Positions 25,350 to 34,605 of a DNA stretch of 64,000 bases are shown one piece after another. The DNA lies in assembly GCF_023156285.1 (NCBI RefSeq), contig NZ_JAKZAJ010000001.1, positions 682,001 through 746,000 on the forward strand. The letters run 5' to 3'. The translations under genes were made by a program, and so were the position numbers. Within the stretch, counting starts at the first letter, position 1; each line of letters begins with the position of its first letter. This DNA comes from Marinobacter koreensis. GTDB lineage: Bacteria; Pseudomonadota; Gammaproteobacteria; Pseudomonadales; Oleiphilaceae. The notes beneath the pieces were generated by a model. The model had not been told where the DNA came from. It saw only the letters and a program-made list of their open reading frames with translations, and did no database searches.

Positions 25350-26582
25350 ATGAATCATTCCCAATTTGCAATGGAATCCGATATCCGGGATTCGCATGGC
25401 AATGCCGCAGCTGACGTGAATGACAAGGTCACGGCCCTGTTTCCAGAGCAGGGCGATGAGGCGGTGGATTCCGCACTCAAGCTGTTCAACCGGATGTCCC
25501 AGCAGATTACCGATTCCTACCGTACGCTCGAGTCCCGCGTGAACCAGTTGTCTGGTGAGCTGACCCAGGAATCTCTTCAGCGCCAGCAGGAACTGGAAGA
25601 GAAGGAGCGCCTTGCAGACAGGCTTTCCACGTTGCTGACTGCTCTGCCCGCAGGCGTCGTAGTGCTGGACAGCCAGGGCGTGGTGAGCCAGACCAATCCG
25701 GCGGCCGTGTCGCTGTTGGGCGAGCCCCTGGAGGGGGAGCGGTGGATCGATGTCATTCAGCGTTGCTTTGCACCAAGGCGGGATGATGGTCATGAGGTGT
25801 CATTGAAAGACGGCCGGCGCGTCAGTATCGAGATCCGGACCATGGAGAATCAGCCCGGGCAGCTGATACTGCTGACCGACCTGACAGAAACCCGACAGTT
25901 GCAGTCCCAGCTTGCGCATGCCCAGCGTTTGTCCGCCATGGGCAAGATGGTCGCGTCGCTGGCACATCAGATCCGGACGCCGCTGTCGGCGGCCATCCTC
26001 TACGGCGGCCATCTGAGTGAACAGGAACTGGATGAAGAGATGCGGCAGCGCTGTGCATCGCGTCTGATGTCCCGATTGACTCACCTGGAACAACAGGTGC
26101 GTGACATGCTGATTTTCGCCCGAGGCGAAACCCGGTTGGCCGAAGAGCTCTCTGCGGGGACGCTCGTGACCGCGCTCAGTTCTGCCATGGAATCCCTGCG
26201 TACAGCCACTGGCGTCTCCGTGTCTCTGGATGATCGACTCGATGGAGAGCCCCGGCTGATGTGCAACCGCGATGCGCTGGTGGGTGCCTGTACAAATCTG
26301 ATCAATAACAGTCTGGAGGCAGGCGCCACTCGAGTTAGCGTGGAACTGGCGTCCACCGGTCGCGAGTTGAGCATTCGTGTGGCAGATAACGGTCCGGGCT
26401 TCGATGAGGCCGACGCGGAGCGTTTGATGGAGGCTTTCTACACCACCAAATTCCATGGCACGGGCCTGGGGCTTGCTGTTGTCCAGGCAGTGACAAAGGC
26501 ACACCAGGGGCGGTTTTCCATTGCTCCGGGCAAAGACGGCGGCGCGGTTGCGACACTGTGCCTGCCACTGTTGAAGAATTAG
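25350..26582 (+). CDS. fleS: FleS, flagellar sensor histidine kinase
   Basis: FleS phosphorylates FleR to switch on basal-body and hook genes. The 410-residue kinase has no transmembrane segment, so it is cytosolic. A coiled-coil lead (about 35-90) is followed by a PAS-like domain (LTALPAGVVVLDSQGVVSQTN), the H box SLAHQIRTPLSA, N box (NLINNSLEAGA) and G boxes (DNGPGFDEADAE, GTGLGLAVVQAV). AGGAG precedes the ATG. fleR follows 18 bp later. Confidence 0.93.
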   Translation: MNHSQFAMESDIRDSHGNAAADVNDKVTALFPEQGDEAVDSALKLFNRMSQQITDSYRTLESRVNQLSGELTQESLQRQQELEEKERLADRLSTLLTALPAGVVVLDSQGVVSQTNPAAVSLLGEPLEGERWIDVIQRCFAPRRDDGHEVSLKDGRRVSIEIRTMENQPGQLILLTDLTETRQLQSQLAHAQRLSAMGKMVASLAHQIRTPLSAAILYGGHLSEQELDEEMRQRCASRLMSRLTHLEQQVRDMLIFARGETRLAEELSAGTLVTALSSAMESLRTATGVSVSLDDRLDGEPRLMCNRDALVGACTNLINNSLEAGATRVSVELASTGRELSIRVADNGPGFDEADAERLMEAFYTTKFHGTGLGLAVVQAVTKAHQGRFSIAPGKDGGAVATLCLPLLKN

Positions 26583-26600
26583 GACTGATCGGAGGCGACC

Positions 26601-28055
26601 ATGGCGAAGGCCCAGATTCTGATTGTTGAAGACGACCATGACCTGCGTGAGGCGCTGGTAACCACCCTTGAGCTGGCGCGCTTTCGGGTTCGTGAAGCTG
26701 CAAACGCCGAAGAGGCTCTGGCCCGGCTCGCGGAATCGCCTGTCGACATGGTCGTCAGTGATGTGAATATGCCTGGTTTGTCCGGCCACGAGTTGCTTCG
26801 GGAGGTGCAGAGGCTGTATCCCGGACTTCCCATGATGTTGATTACCGCCTATGGCCAGATCAGCCATGCGGTATCGGCCATGCAATCGGGTGCGATCGAT
26901 TATCTGGTCAAACCGTTCGAGCCACAGGTTCTCGTCGAGGCGGTAACCCGGGTCGTCGGTGGCCAGCGACAGAAAGCCGGCGATGAGCCGGTGGCGGAAG
27001 ATCCTGTCAGCAAGCGCATGTTCCAGTTGGCAACGAAAGTGGCGCAGTCCGAATCGACGGTCATGATTTCCGGGGAAAGCGGCACCGGTAAAGAAGTGCT
27101 GGCCCGTTACATCCACCAGCAGTCCCCCCGCGCCGGTCAGCCGTTTGTTGCGATCAATTGCGCAGCCATTCCTGAAAACATGTTGGAGGCTATCCTGTTT
27201 GGCCACGAGAAGGGCGCCTTCACGGGGGCGGTCGCCTCGTCCCCGGGCAAATTCGAGCAGGCGAACGGCGGTACGATCCTGCTGGACGAAATCTCGGAAA
27301 TGGACCTGGGGCTGCAGTCCAAGCTGCTGCGGGTGCTTCAGGAGCGGGAAGTGGAACGGGTCGGCGGTCGCAAGACCATTTCCCTGGATGTCCGGGTGAT
27401 TGCCACGACCAACCGCGATCTTGCGGATTACGTCCGGGAAGGAAAATTTCGCGAGGACCTCTATTACCGGCTGACCGTGTTCCCGATGCACTGGCAACCG
27501 CTGCGGGAGCGTCCGCTTGACGTCATGCCGCTGGCCAATTCCCTGTTGCGCAAGCATTGCCAGAAAATGAAGCTGACCGGTATCAGCTTTGCGCCCGATG
27601 CCCGTAATGCGCTGACCCAGCACCAATGGCCCGGGAATGTCAGGGAGCTGGATAATGCGATCCAGCGGGCGCTGGTTCTGCACCAGGGCAATGTCATTCA
27701 CGCCGGAGACCTCTGTCTTGAACTTGGCATTACCGGCAGGCCGGATTTGAGCGCCAGTCCGGCCGCTGTTTCCGAATATTCGTCTTCCGGGGCGGCACCC
27801 ATGGGGCAGCCACTTGAGTCCCCTGCGGAGACGGCAGTCCAGGCCGATAGTGACGAGGACTTTGCCGCCGGCTCACTGGGCGATGATCTGCGGCAGCAGG
27901 AGTTCCGTATAATCATCCAGACGTTGAAGAAAGAGCGCGGACGTCGTAATCGCGCGGCAGAGCAGCTGGGCATCAGCCCTCGGACCCTTCGATACAAGCT
28001 GGCTCAGATGCGCGATGCCGGGATCGATCTGGATGCCGAACTGGCTACGGCCTGA
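26601..28055 (+). CDS. fleR: FleR, sigma-54-dependent flagellar response regulator
   Basis: The 484-residue NtrC-type activator has a complete receiver (EDDHD acidic pair, VVSDVNMPG with the phospho-Asp, conserved Lys in YLVKPFEP), an AAA+ domain ([25 protein letters not shown]) and a C-terminal Fis-type HTH (RNRAAEQLGISPRTLRYKL). Unlike FleQ it keeps the phosphorylation site. It is expected to drive the fliE, fliK and other RpoN promoters nearby. Confidence 0.94.
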   Translation: MAKAQILIVEDDHDLREALVTTLELARFRVREAANAEEALARLAESPVDMVVSDVNMPGLSGHELLREVQRLYPGLPMMLITAYGQISHAVSAMQSGAIDYLVKPFEPQVLVEAVTRVVGGQRQKAGDEPVAEDPVSKRMFQLATKVAQSESTVMISGESGTGKEVLARYIHQQSPRAGQPFVAINCAAIPENMLEAILFGHEKGAFTGAVASSPGKFEQANGGTILLDEISEMDLGLQSKLLRVLQEREVERVGGRKTISLDVRVIATTNRDLADYVREGKFREDLYYRLTVFPMHWQPLRERPLDVMPLANSLLRKHCQKMKLTGISFAPDARNALTQHQWPGNVRELDNAIQRALVLHQGNVIHAGDLCLELGITGRPDLSASPAAVSEYSSSGAAPMGQPLESPAETAVQADSDEDFAAGSLGDDLRQQEFRIIIQTLKKERGRRNRAAEQLGISPRTLRYKLAQMRDAGIDLDAELATA

Positions 28056-28078
28056 TAGTCTCCAACCCACTCCTTGTT

Positions 28079-28104
28079 GGCACCCTTTCGGGTGCCATTT
28101 TTTT
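28079..28104 (+). terminator. Rho-independent terminator after fleR
   Basis: Stem GGCACCC/GGGTGCC with a TTTC loop is followed by ATTTTTTTA. It separates fleQ-fleSR transcription from the fliE operon. Confidence 0.9.
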
Positions 28105-28223
28105 ATCTTCTCCTGCCCGCCCGGGCCCGGATGATGACCGGTCTCTGTCAAAACTCCGACGCAGGTTTATGTTCAAACCCTTGCGTGCTCGTTAAAGTAT
28201 TGAAAATAATAAAAATATGTAAT

Positions 28224-28241
28224 CTGGCCTGGTCATTGCTT
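28224..28241 (+). promoter_or_regulatory. Sigma-54 promoter of the fliEFGHIJ operon
   Basis: CTGGCCTGGTCATTGCTT has GG (28226-28227), a 10-bp spacer and GC (28238-28239) with a perfect TTGCT -12 half. It lies 66 bp before the fliE ATG. Confidence 0.87.
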
Positions 28242-28305
28242 TCCGTCTGGTAATTGTCCGATAAAGGAAACGGCGTTACCCACACAGCGGGGCCGGGAGA
28301 GAGTT

Positions 28306-28674
28306 ATGGTTCAACGTGCCGACATCAACAACGTTCTGTCTGAAATTCGAAACCTGCGTTCTCAGATGATGCAGAATCAGCGGGTTGAGATGGATCAGTC
28401 GGTGCGCGGTCGCATTGATCGTCCGCGCCAGGTGGACGAAACCGGAGAGGTTCCGAGTTTCAGCGATATGCTTGGCAATGCAGTCAATAACGTCAACGAA
28501 CTGCAGCAGAACGCCAGTGAGCTTCGCTCGGCCTATGAAATGGGCGACCCCAACGTCGATATCACGCGAGTCATGATTGCCTCGCAGAAGTCCTCGGTTT
28601 CCTTTGAAGCGTTGACACAGGTGCGCAACCGGGTGGTCAAGGCGTACGAAGACATCATGAACATGCCGATCTGA
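28306..28674 (+). CDS. fliE: FliE, hook-basal body adaptor
   Basis: FliE joins the MS ring to the proximal rod. The 122-residue protein has the standard C-terminal signature: [26 protein letters not shown] and [19 protein letters not shown]. The N terminus is slightly longer than usual. First gene of the sigma-54-driven fliEFGHIJ operon. Confidence 0.95.
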   Translation: MVQRADINNVLSEIRNLRSQMMQNQRVEMDQSVRGRIDRPRQVDETGEVPSFSDMLGNAVNNVNELQQNASELRSAYEMGDPNVDITRVMIASQKSSVSFEALTQVRNRVVKAYEDIMNMPI

Positions 28675-28689
28675 TAACGGAGCACAGAC

Positions 28690-30426
28690 ATGGCCAGCGT
28701 ACCTGCAGAAACCGCCCAGACCAATGTGCCCGCATCCCGCGAGGAGGACTCGCCGGAGAGCCGCAGTGATCTTATGATGGGCTTCAACCGCCTCAACCTG
28801 CTTCGCCAGATCGGCTTGATGGTGGGGCTCGCGGCCAGTGTTGCCCTGGGCGTTGCTGTTGTTCTCTGGGCTCAGGAGCCGAATTACCAGCCGGTGGTGG
28901 GCGATCTGTCTTCCTACAACCCCCAGGACGTGACGTCGATTCTCGAAAGCAACGGTATCGACTACAAAATGGATCCCCGTAGCGGCGCGCTGCTGGTGCC
29001 GTCGGACCAGGTTTACGACGCCCGCCTGAAGCTGGCAGCGGAAGGGGTCACCGACCAGAAGGCGATGGGCTATGAGCTGCTCGATCAGGAGCGGGGGCTG
29101 GGCACGTCCCAGTTCATGGAGACCATCAGTTACCGTCGGGGCCTGGAGGGCGAACTGGCCCGCACTATAGGCGCCATGCGTGGTGTCCGTGGCGCCCGGG
29201 TTCATCTTGCCATTCCCGAACGGTCAGTCTTTATCCGGGACGCCCGGGAACCCTCTGCCTCTGTATTCCTCGAAGTGTTCGGTGGGCGCCGCCCGGGCCA
29301 GGAACAGATTGATGCCATCGTCAATCTGGTGGCCGGCAGTATACCCATGATGAACAAGGACAATGTCACGGTCGTAGACCAGAACGGCAACCTTCTGACC
29401 GGCAAGGAAGACGGCAGCAATACCGCTCGGATGAAGGATCAGTATGAGTACACTTCCAGGGTGGAAGAGCGGCTGAGCCAGCGAGTGGCGTCACTGATCG
29501 GTCCTATTGTCGGTGACGGCCGTTTCCGTACCGAAGTCTCCGCGGATCTGGATTTTTCATCCCGGGAGCAGGCCCAGGAGCTTTACAATCCGGATCAGAA
29601 AGCCGTCCGCAGTGAGCGGGAACTGACCGAGCGTCGCGCGCCCGGCAGCGGCCCCCAGGGCATCCCCGGTGCGCTCTCCAATCAGCCCCCCGGCAACGCC
29701 ACGGTACCCCAGCAGACCAACGCCGGGAACGGCCAGCAAAACCAGCAGCAGGGCCAGCAGAATCAGCAGGGTCAACAGGCCCAGCAGCCTCTGGATGTGC
29801 GTCAGGAGGCTACCCGCAATTACGAAATGGATCGCACGGTCAGCTATCATCGGCAGGAGCAGGGCCGGATCAAACGGCTCACCGTGGCGCTCGCAGTGGA
29901 TGACATGAAAGTGGTGGATCCGGACACCGGTGCGGTCAGCTACCAGCCGTGGCCGGAACAGGAGCTGCAGCGTCTGAACATGCTGGTGCGTGATGCCGTG
30001 GGCTATTCTGCGGCGCGGGGAGACAGCGTGACGGTCATGAATACAGCCTTTGCTCCCGAAGAGGACGTCCAGATCGAGACGCCGGCCTTCTGGCAGCAGC
30101 CATGGTTCTGGGATCTGATGAAGCAGGTGCTGGCGGGTCTGGTCATTCTGGTGCTCGTCCTCGGCCTGCTCCGTCCGACACTGAAGTCACTCTCCGGTGG
30201 CGGTCGTCGTGAGCGCGGTGGCGGAGACGAATCGGGCTACGGCGAACTGGATAACATCGAAGGCGGAGACGCCCTCCGGCAGGCCATGACTTCAGACGAT
30301 GAACTTCTTTTGCCGGGCGCGACCGACAGCTATGATAGGCAGTTGAATGCATTGAAAGGCCTGATTGCGGAAGACCCGGCCAGGGTCGCCCAGGTCATGC
30401 GCCAATGGGTGAATGTGGATGACTGA
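28690..30426 (+). CDS. fliF: FliF, flagellar MS-ring protein
   Basis: FliF forms the inner-membrane MS ring. The 578-residue protein has two transmembrane segments (about 38-58 and 475-495) flanking a large periplasmic region with the ring-building motifs (VLWAQEPNYQPVVGDLS, YRRGLEGELARTI, ARVHLAIPERSVFIRD). Residues about 335-360 form an unusual Gln/Asn-rich stretch within the periplasmic linker. The C-terminal tail that binds FliG (ALKGLIAEDPARVAQVMRQW) is intact and overlaps fliG. Confidence 0.95.
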   Translation: MASVPAETAQTNVPASREEDSPESRSDLMMGFNRLNLLRQIGLMVGLAASVALGVAVVLWAQEPNYQPVVGDLSSYNPQDVTSILESNGIDYKMDPRSGALLVPSDQVYDARLKLAAEGVTDQKAMGYELLDQERGLGTSQFMETISYRRGLEGELARTIGAMRGVRGARVHLAIPERSVFIRDAREPSASVFLEVFGGRRPGQEQIDAIVNLVAGSIPMMNKDNVTVVDQNGNLLTGKEDGSNTARMKDQYEYTSRVEERLSQRVASLIGPIVGDGRFRTEVSADLDFSSREQAQELYNPDQKAVRSERELTERRAPGSGPQGIPGALSNQPPGNATVPQQTNAGNGQQNQQQGQQNQQGQQAQQPLDVRQEATRNYEMDRTVSYHRQEQGRIKRLTVALAVDDMKVVDPDTGAVSYQPWPEQELQRLNMLVRDAVGYSAARGDSVTVMNTAFAPEEDVQIETPAFWQQPWFWDLMKQVLAGLVILVLVLGLLRPTLKSLSGGGRRERGGGDESGYGELDNIEGGDALRQAMTSDDELLLPGATDSYDRQLNALKGLIAEDPARVAQVMRQWVNVDD

Positions 30427-31459
30427 CCAAGCCAATCAGGGCGGCGACGCCCCGAGCAAACCGCAGCGCAAGATTCCCCGGGTGGAGCAGGCAGCCATCC
30501 TGTTGATGTCGCTGGGTGAAGCAGACGCGGCCGAAGTGCTCAAGCACATGGGGCCGAAAGAGGTCCAGCGGGTTGGCGTGGCCATGGCCCAGATGCGGGA
30601 CGTCAGCAAGGACGATGTGACCTTTGTTCTGAACCAGTTTGTCGATGCCGTCGGCGGACAGACCGGGCTTGGTGTGGGCAACGACGACTATATTCGCGCC
30701 ATGCTGACCCAGGCACTGGGCGACGACAAGGCGGCCAGCCTGATTGATCGCATCCTGATCGGTGGCAACACCACCGGTCTGGATACGCTCAAGTGGATGG
30801 AGCCCCGTGCCGTCGGCGATATCATCCGATACGAACATCCCCAGATCCAGGCCATTGTTATCTCGTACCTGGATCCGGACCAGGCCGCGGAAATCCTTGG
30901 CACCCTGGACGAGAAGGTGCGGCTGGACGTGATGATGCGGGTTGCTTCGCTCGAAAGTATCCAGCCCCAGGCATTGCAGGAGCTGAATGATATCCTTGAG
31001 AAACAGTTCTCCGGTGGCTCGGCTGCCCAGACCAGCCGGATTGGCGGGGTCAAACGTGCGGCGGACATCATGAACTTCATGGATCGGTCGATCGAAGGCA
31101 ATCTGATGGATTCGATCAAGGACATGGATCCGGATCTGGCCTCCACCATCGAAGATCTGATGTTCGTCTTCGACAACCTCAAGGACGTGGACGACCGGGG
31201 CATCCAGGCCCTGCTGCGGGAAGTGTCCTCCGAGGTGCTGGTGGTAGCACTCAAGGGCTCCGATGAAAGCGTCAAGGAGAAGATCTTCAAGAACATGTCC
31301 AAGCGTGCGGCAGAACTGCTTCAGGACGACCTGGAGGCGAAAGGGCCGGTCCGTGTCAGTGAGGTCGAAGCGGCCCAGAAAGACATTATTACCATTGCCC
31401 GCCGTATGGCCGAAGCCGGTGAAATCACCCTCGGCGGTGCCGGCGAAGAAATGATGTAA
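30419..31459 (+). CDS. fliG: FliG, flagellar motor switch protein
   Basis: FliG is the rotor protein that contacts the stators. The 346-residue product has the three ARM-like domains, including the EHPQIQAIVISYL motif in the middle and the torque helix region (FDNLKDVDDRGIQALLREV) with conserved charged residues. The ATG at 30419 overlaps the fliF stop by 8 nt; an in-frame ATG at 30413 is also possible. Confidence 0.95.
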   Translation: MTDQANQGGDAPSKPQRKIPRVEQAAILLMSLGEADAAEVLKHMGPKEVQRVGVAMAQMRDVSKDDVTFVLNQFVDAVGGQTGLGVGNDDYIRAMLTQALGDDKAASLIDRILIGGNTTGLDTLKWMEPRAVGDIIRYEHPQIQAIVISYLDPDQAAEILGTLDEKVRLDVMMRVASLESIQPQALQELNDILEKQFSGGSAAQTSRIGGVKRAADIMNFMDRSIEGNLMDSIKDMDPDLASTIEDLMFVFDNLKDVDDRGIQALLREVSSEVLVVALKGSDESVKEKIFKNMSKRAAELLQDDLEAKGPVRVSEVEAAQKDIITIARRMAEAGEITLGGAGEEMM

Positions 31460-32352
31460 TGAAAGGTTCCCAGAAAGATCTTCATCGTATTCCCAAGGAA
31501 AAGCTGACCGCCTATGAACGGTGGGAATTGCCCCTGCTTGATGAAAAGGGCAACGAGGTTCCCCGTGAAGAGGAACGGAACGTCAAACCGCTGACGGCTT
31601 CAGACCTCAAGGAGATTCGTGAAGCTGCCCGGGAGGACGGATTCCGGGAGGGACGGGAAACCGGCTACCGGGAAGGGCACGCCGAGGGGTTCGAGCAGGG
31701 TCGGGCGGAAGGCCGCGAGACCGGTCTTTCGGAGGGCCGCGAAGAGGGGCGTTCCACCGGGCTTGAAGACACCCGGAAAGAGGTGGACGCCAAGCTGGAT
31801 CGTCTGGAGCATTTGCTGGCCGAACTCTTGCTCCCGATCCGACGCCATGAAGATGAAATTGAGACGGCTCTTGTGAATCTGACAACCGTGCTGGCCCGGG
31901 CCGTCGTGTACCGGGAGTTGTCTATCGATTCTTCCCAGATCCAACAGGTCGTTCGGCGGGCGCTCGATTCCCTGCCATCCACGGCCGATGCGGTTCGCAT
32001 TCACATACACCCGGACGATTCGGAACTGGTCGAGGAGGTTGCTGGCCGTCTGGATACGCCGGCTTCCGTGGTTGAGGATGAGACGGTTCTGCCCGGTGGC
32101 TGCCGGGTCGAGACCCGGCACAGTCTCGTGGATTTTACCGTGGAGAAACGCTTCCAGCGGGCGGTGCAGGACATGCTGGACCAGCAACTCGGTGAGGGCG
32201 AGGCCGTCGACGCGGAAGAGCTGGATTCGCTGATGGGCGATCTGACCGATTTCCACCGGGATGTCCTCAGCGGCTCGGCGGGCGAAGTCGAGCCGGATGC
32301 ACCGTCGGCCGGTGAGCAGGAGGAAGGTGACAATGACGTCCCGCCTGGCTGA
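31459..32352 (+). CDS. fliH: FliH, flagellar export ATPase regulator
   Basis: FliH holds the FliI ATPase and links it to the export gate. Residues about 57-100 form the typical GxxxG ladder ([18 protein letters not shown] and onward), followed by the C-terminal V-ATPase E/G-stalk-like domain. At 297 residues it has an acidic extension after the usual end. The ATG overlaps the fliG stop by 1 nt. Confidence 0.9.
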   Translation: MKGSQKDLHRIPKEKLTAYERWELPLLDEKGNEVPREEERNVKPLTASDLKEIREAAREDGFREGRETGYREGHAEGFEQGRAEGRETGLSEGREEGRSTGLEDTRKEVDAKLDRLEHLLAELLLPIRRHEDEIETALVNLTTVLARAVVYRELSIDSSQIQQVVRRALDSLPSTADAVRIHIHPDDSELVEEVAGRLDTPASVVEDETVLPGGCRVETRHSLVDFTVEKRFQRAVQDMLDQQLGEGEAVDAEELDSLMGDLTDFHRDVLSGSAGEVEPDAPSAGEQEEGDNDVPPG

Positions 32353-33724
32353 GCGACTGGACCGGCTGAAAGAGTTTGTCGGCTCCGAGCCGGAGCCCGA
32401 GCTGTCCGGCCGCCTGACGCGCATGGTGGGCCTGACGCTGGAATGCGTCGGCTGTCCGATGGTCGTCGGAGATCGCTGCGTTATTCAGGGCCAGGGCCTC
32501 GGCAGCGTTGAGGCGGAGGTCGTCGGCTTTGAAGACGAAAAAGTATACCTGATGCCGCTAACCGCCATTGATGGCCTCAAGCCCGGCGCCCGGGTGATTC
32601 CACTGTCGGCCGCCAGTCGGGTTCCGGTCGGCCCGCAAATGCTCGGGCGGGTCCTTGACGGCAGCGGTGAGCCCCTGGACGGGAAAGGTCCGTTACACGC
32701 GGAAGCCCGCGTGCCTCTCTCAGGCGAGATCATCAACCCTCTTAATCGTGCACCGGTGCGCCAGTCCATGGATGTCGGCATTCGGGCGATCAATGCCCTC
32801 ATGACCGTGGGCCAGGGGCAGCGGCTGGGCCTGTTTGCCGGCAGTGGTGTTGGTAAAAGTATGCTGCTGGGCATGATGACCCGGTTTACCGACGCCGACA
32901 TCACGGTTGTTGGCCTGATCGGTGAGCGGGGCCGTGAGGTCAAGGAATTCATCGAGGATATTCTCGGAGATGAGGGATTGTCCCGCTCCGTCGTGGTGGC
33001 GTCACCGGCGGATGATTCGCCCCTGATGCGGCTCCGCGCCGCCATGCTGACCACCCGCATTGCTGAATATTATCGGGACCAGGGCAAACGGGTCCTGCTC
33101 CTGATGGATTCGTTGACCCGTTATGCCCAGGCGCAGCGGGAAATCGCGTTGGCGGTGGGTGAGCCTCCCGCCACCAAAGGCTATCCACCCTCGGTGTTTG
33201 CCAAGTTGCCGCAACTGGTCGAGAGAACCGGTAATGGCCGCCCGGGCGGCGGCTCGATCACGGCTTTCTATACGGTCCTGACCGAAGGCGACGATCAGCA
33301 GGATCCGATTGCCGACGCGGCGCGCGCGATACTCGACGGTCACATTGTGTTGTCCCGCCGGCTCGCCGAAGAAGGGCATTATCCGGCGATCGATGTGGAG
33401 GCCTCGATCAGTCGGGTGATGCCGCAGGTGACCGAAACCGAGCACTTTTCCCGAGCCCAGCGTTTCAAGCAGGTCTATTCCCGTTACCAGCAGGCCCGGG
33501 ACCTGATCAGCGTGGGTGCCTACGTGAAGGGCTCGGATCCTGAAACCGACTTTGCGATCCAGCACATGCCCAATATGCGCCAGTTCCTGCAGCAGGGCCT
33601 GAATGAACGCTCGCCACTGCGGGACAGCATTGAGCAGCTGCTGGCGGTGGTGCCGGAGCGCCGCTCCCCCGACAGGCGTCGGGATGCCGTGCCTAATCCT
33701 TCAGCCGGCCAGGGGACTGAATGA
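32333..33724 (+). CDS. fliI: FliI, flagellum-specific export ATPase
   Basis: FliI is the F1-beta-like ATPase of the export apparatus. The 463-residue protein has Walker [21 protein letters not shown], Walker B ([20 protein letters not shown]) and the [16 protein letters not shown] segment. A strong Shine-Dalgarno (GGAGGAAGG) precedes the ATG at 32333, which overlaps the fliH end by 20 nt; the longer frame from 32261 is rejected. Confidence 0.96.
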   Translation: MTSRLAERLDRLKEFVGSEPEPELSGRLTRMVGLTLECVGCPMVVGDRCVIQGQGLGSVEAEVVGFEDEKVYLMPLTAIDGLKPGARVIPLSAASRVPVGPQMLGRVLDGSGEPLDGKGPLHAEARVPLSGEIINPLNRAPVRQSMDVGIRAINALMTVGQGQRLGLFAGSGVGKSMLLGMMTRFTDADITVVGLIGERGREVKEFIEDILGDEGLSRSVVVASPADDSPLMRLRAAMLTTRIAEYYRDQGKRVLLLMDSLTRYAQAQREIALAVGEPPATKGYPPSVFAKLPQLVERTGNGRPGGGSITAFYTVLTEGDDQQDPIADAARAILDGHIVLSRRLAEEGHYPAIDVEASISRVMPQVTETEHFSRAQRFKQVYSRYQQARDLISVGAYVKGSDPETDFAIQHMPNMRQFLQQGLNERSPLRDSIEQLLAVVPERRSPDRRRDAVPNPSAGQGTE

Positions 33725-34167
33725 TGCTGCGATCCGAGCGGTTGCAGGTGGTTCTGACCGTTGAAGAGCGGAAGGAGCAGGCGGCGCTCGAACGAATGGG
33801 CGAGGCTCGCAAACAGGTGGATCAGCACCAGGAACAGTTGGCAAACCTGAACCAGTACCAGGACGAGTACCGGCAGCAGATGCGGCAGAGCCAGCAGGGA
33901 GCGATTGCCGTGACCCGCCTGCAGGCCTGGCAGGCGTTCATCGCCCAGCTGGACCAGGTGATTCGGCATCAGGAGCAGCAACTGGCCCAGGCCAGGGAGC
34001 TGTTCGAAGCGCGTCGGAAAGACTGGCACGAAGCCTGGGAGCGTCGCCGGGGCATGGAGAAATACATCGAGAGCTGCCGGCAACAGGAGGCCCGTGAGCG
34101 TGACGCCCGCGAACAGAAGGCCGCTGACGAAGCTGCCGGTCGGGCGTTTGCCCGACGTCATCGCTGA
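33721..34167 (+). CDS. fliJ: FliJ, flagellar export chaperone-escort
   Basis: FliJ forms a coiled-coil stalk in FliI. The 148-residue, entirely helical protein is rich in Gln, Glu and Arg and starts [19 protein letters not shown], as FliJ proteins do. Its ATG overlaps the fliI stop (ATGA). Last gene of the fliE operon before the Hsb module. Confidence 0.88.
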   Translation: MMLRSERLQVVLTVEERKEQAALERMGEARKQVDQHQEQLANLNQYQDEYRQQMRQSQQGAIAVTRLQAWQAFIAQLDQVIRHQEQQLAQARELFEARRKDWHEAWERRRGMEKYIESCRQQEARERDAREQKAADEAAGRAFARRHR

Positions 34168-34299
34168 CTTGCGGGGTCTTGTCCGGCTTGGCAGGCCAAA
34201 GCGTCCAACCTTGGCTATCCTTAAGCGAGAGACATCGGGATCGCGGCTTCGATACAATGGTCGCAGGAACCCTTCCGCTTGCTTTTGGAGGTTGTGTGA

Positions 34300-34605
34300 A
34301 TGTCTATACAGACGCGTCTTGCAGATGATGGCGAAACGCTGGTGATCAGCATTGAAGGCCGCTTTGATTTCAGTACCCACCAGGCTTTCCGTGACGCCTA
34401 TGAACACGGCGAGTCTGGAGTCCACCGCTATGTCGTCGATCTGACCGACACCACCTATCTGGACAGCTCTGCTCTGGGAATGTTGCTTCTGTTACGGGAT
34501 TACGCCGGCGGCGACAGTGCCCGGATATCCATTGAGAACTGCAACAGCGACGTCCGTCGAATTCTCTCCATCTCCAATTTCGAGCAGCTGTTCGCAATCA
34601 AGTGA
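34300..34605 (+). CDS. hsbA: HsbA-like STAS anti-sigma-factor antagonist
   Basis: HsbA in Pseudomonas binds the anti-sigma factor FlgM when unphosphorylated, releasing FliA, and influences biofilm formation. The 101-residue STAS protein has the TTYLDSSALGMLLLL motif; the DSS serine is residue 56, the same number as the phosphorylated Ser56 of P. aeruginosa HsbA. GGAGG lies 8 nt before the ATG. A possible -10 (TACAAT, 34253-34258) lies upstream, without a convincing -35. The stop overlaps hsbR. Confidence 0.85.
   Translation: MSIQTRLADDGETLVISIEGRFDFSTHQAFRDAYEHGESGVHRYVVDLTDTTYLDSSALGMLLLLRDYAGGDSARISIENCNSDVRRILSISNFEQLFAIK

Noticed and set aside
25800..27701. 633-codon minus-strand frame across fleS and fleR
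   Set aside because: It spans two sense genes with complete motifs, including their intergenic gap, and has no domain of its own.
34211..34227. GG-N10-GC spacing upstream of hsbA
   Set aside because: The -12 half is AAGC rather than TTGC, so it is not a credible sigma-54 site.
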